Positions 62,224 through 64,000 of a DNA stretch of 64,000 bases are shown piece by piece. Source of the stretch: Fictibacillus sp. b24 (GTDB lineage Bacteria > Bacillota > Bacilli > Bacillales > Fictibacillaceae); NCBI RefSeq assembly GCF_030348825.1, contig NZ_JAUCES010000005.1:1302001-1366000 (forward strand), written 5' to 3'. A program made the position numbers and the translations under genes. The notes under the pieces are model-generated. The model made no database searches and was not told the origin of the DNA. It saw only the letters and a program-made list of their open reading frames with translations. The first letter of the stretch is position 1, and each line of letters starts with the position of its first letter.

Positions 62224-62760
62224 ATGTCAAAAAAATGGACAACTGTCGATCTTTTGCGCCACGCCAGGCATGACTGGCTAAACCAGCTACAGCTTATTAA
62301 AGCAAACTTATCACTTGACCGCACTGAGCGGGCAAAAGAGATTATGAATGAAGTAATTGAACTATCCCGGGAAGAATCAAGAATCTCTAACCTGAAAACC
62401 CCGAATTTATCGGAGTACTTATTAACATATAATTGGTTGAAACATCCGGTTAAATTGTATGGAAAAGTAAATGGGGAAAGCGGGGATTTCAGCTTATTTG
62501 AAGACGAATTGTTACATACAACGAAAGAAGTATGCGATGTGTTGAACAATTCCATTTCGGGTTATGATGAATACTCACTTACTGTTACATTTGATCCTGC
62601 AGCTCTTCGTGTTTGTTACGCCTTTCAAGGGGCACTGACAGACGGGGAGAGTACCTTTGAAAACATGAAGAATATTTTTTCAACACATAAAAGCATGTTA
62701 CTCATCGAAAGCTATAACCAGGAAAATAAGTGTTATTTTGATATTCAGTTAACTTCTTAA
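62224..62760 (+). CDS. spo0B: Spo0B, sporulation phosphorelay phosphotransferase
   Basis: A 178-residue protein that moves phosphate from Spo0F to Spo0A. The phospho-accepting histidine is H16 in LLRHARHDWLNQLQLIK, in the first helix of the dimerisation bundle. The C-terminal half is a degenerate GHKL-like fold without ATP-binding motifs, as in B. subtilis Spo0B. The position between rpmA and obg is conserved. obg starts 18 bp downstream. Confidence 0.94.
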   Translation: MSKKWTTVDLLRHARHDWLNQLQLIKANLSLDRTERAKEIMNEVIELSREESRISNLKTPNLSEYLLTYNWLKHPVKLYGKVNGESGDFSLFEDELLHTTKEVCDVLNNSISGYDEYSLTVTFDPAALRVCYAFQGALTDGESTFENMKNIFSTHKSMLLIESYNQENKCYFDIQLTS

Positions 62761-62778
62761 AGGAAGGAGGAGAATTAA

Positions 62779-64000
62779 ATGTTTGTCGATCAGGTCAAAA
62801 TTTATTTAAAAGCAGGTGACGGCGGAAACGGAATGGTAGCATTTCGCCGTGAAAAATATGTTCCAGATGGTGGTCCTGCAGGCGGTGACGGAGGAAAAGG
62901 TGCAAACGTGATTTTCGAAGTAGAAGAAGGTTTGCGTACGCTGATGGATTTTCGTTACAACCGTCATTTTAAAGCGCCACGTGGCGAGCATGGTATGTCT
63001 AAGGGCATGCATGGAAAAAAAGCTAATGATATGATCGTAAAAGTTCCTCCAGGGACTGTTGTGACAGATGCTAATACAGGTGAAACGATTGCAGACCTAG
63101 TTCATCATCAGCAGCAAGCGATTGTAGCAAAGGGTGGTCGTGGAGGACGTGGAAACACTCGTTTCGCAACTCCGGCGAATCCGGCTCCTGAGATCGCGGA
63201 AAATGGTGAACCAGGTGAAGAACGTGAAGTTACACTAGAATTAAAAGTGTTAGCGGATGTTGGATTAGTTGGTTTCCCTAGTGTAGGAAAATCAACGTTC
63301 TTATCGATCGTGTCTGCAGCTAAACCGAAAATTGCGGAATATCATTTTACAACAATCACTCCGAATTTAGGAGTAGTTGCAGTAGAAGATGGTCGCAGCT
63401 TTGTTATGGCTGACTTGCCAGGATTGATTGAAGGGGCTCATGAGGGTGTTGGGCTAGGACACCAGTTCTTAAGACACATCGAAAGAACACGTGTAATTCT
63501 TCACGTTATCGATATGTCTGGGATGGAAGGCCGAGATCCTTACGATGATTTTGTGAAAATCAACGAAGAGCTTAATCAATACAACATGCGATTAATGGAA
63601 CGTCCGCAAATTGTACTTGCAAACAAGATGGACATTCCGGGCGCAGAAGAAAACCTTGCAGAGTTCAAAGAAAAAGTCGGAGAAGATGTTCAAGTATTTC
63701 CGATTTCAGCAATTTCTCGTCAAGGAATTCGTGAAGTATTATTTACGACCGCTGATATTCTTGAAGTGACTCCTGAATTCCCGCTTATCCATGATGATGG
63801 TGTGGAGCAGCAAAGGGTTCTATATAAGCACGAAAAAGAGGATGCAGGTTTTTATATTACTCGTGATCCGGCAGGAACTTTTGTTATTAATGGTCCAAAG
63901 ATCGAAAAGCTGTTCAAGATGACAGACTTTTCTCGCGAAGAAGCGACGAAACGTTTTGCGCGTCAGATGCGTACACTCGGTGTTGACCAGGCGCTGCGTG
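62779..64000 (+). CDS. obg: Obg GTPase (3' end outside the window)
   Basis: 407 codons are present; the family is near 428 residues, so about 20 residues are missing. The N-terminal glycine-rich Obg domain ([20 protein letters not shown]) is followed by the G domain: G1 [10 protein letters not shown]3 [16 protein letters not shown]4 ANKMD. The C-terminal OCT domain begins near 350. Obg is essential for ribosome assembly and sporulation in B. subtilis and lies next to spo0B there. AGGAAGGAGG precedes ATG 62779. Confidence 0.97.
   Translation, partial: MFVDQVKIYLKAGDGGNGMVAFRREKYVPDGGPAGGDGGKGANVIFEVEEGLRTLMDFRYNRHFKAPRGEHGMSKGMHGKKANDMIVKVPPGTVVTDANTGETIADLVHHQQQAIVAKGGRGGRGNTRFATPANPAPEIAENGEPGEEREVTLELKVLADVGLVGFPSVGKSTFLSIVSAAKPKIAEYHFTTITPNLGVVAVEDGRSFVMADLPGLIEGAHEGVGLGHQFLRHIERTRVILHVIDMSGMEGRDPYDDFVKINEELNQYNMRLMERPQIVLANKMDIPGAEENLAEFKEKVGEDVQVFPISAISRQGIREVLFTTADILEVTPEFPLIHDDGVEQQRVLYKHEKEDAGFYITRDPAGTFVINGPKIEKLFKMTDFSREEATKRFARQMRTLGVDQALR

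Overview
The window is a 64 kb piece of a spore-forming, low-GC Gram-positive chromosome of the family Bacillaceae. The evidence is direct: sporulation and germination genes (gerE, gerM, spoVID, ysxE, spoIIB, spoIVFA/FB, spo0B, lonB), a Bacillus-type ilv-leu cluster with a T-box, hemAXCDBL, mreBCD-minCD, and the rplU-prp-rpmA-spo0B-obg block. Gene order follows the Bacillus subtilis gerE-to-obg region with local changes. It is not B. subtilis: an RNase E/G gene sits between spoIVFB and rplU, glcT-ptsGHI sits between gerE and murI, rph and comC are missing from their usual positions, and a GC-rich hairpin repeat is scattered through the intergenic spaces. The genus could be Fictibacillus or a relative, but sequence alone does not settle that.

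Layout: 1-460 gerE; 574-5822 glucose PTS (glcT, RAT/terminator, ptsG, ptsH, ptsI); 6138-9931 murI, gerM, rdgB and a phosphodiesterase, with repeat copies; 10003-10412 tRNA-Gly(TCC), tRNA-Arg(TCT) and a terminator; 10670-22992 the whole branched-chain amino acid pathway (ilvE, ilvD, T-box, ilvBNC, leuABCD, ilvA) with CcpA-type cre sites upstream; 23209-32451 TPR protein, trigger factor, ClpX, LonB, LonA and EngB; 32721-33200 a membrane protein on the minus strand; 33429-39642 hemAXCDBL; 39693-43281 spore-coat operon spoVID, a novel CotS-like gene and ysxE; 43831-48164 T-box valS and folC; 48290-51190 a diguanylate cyclase and spoIIB; 51573-56934 maf, radC, mreBCD, minCD; 56997-57816 a cluster of four hairpin repeats; 57868-59499 spoIVF operon; 59542-64000 rng, L21 leader, rplU, prp, rpmA, spo0B and obg (cut by the window end).

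The genes form functional blocks: glucose uptake and its antitermination, branched-chain amino acid synthesis under carbon and tRNA control, protein quality control, heme synthesis, spore coat and engulfment, and cell shape and division.

The most unusual signal is non-coding. First, ten core copies plus decayed remnants of a ~128-bp (perhaps ~205-bp with ends) imperfect palindrome show compensatory base-pair changes between copies, so the fold rather than the sequence appears to be conserved. Second, three different intergenic arrays each repeat a locus-specific ~9-12 bp word every 20-22 bp. No insertion sequence, prophage, CRISPR array or classical defence system was seen.
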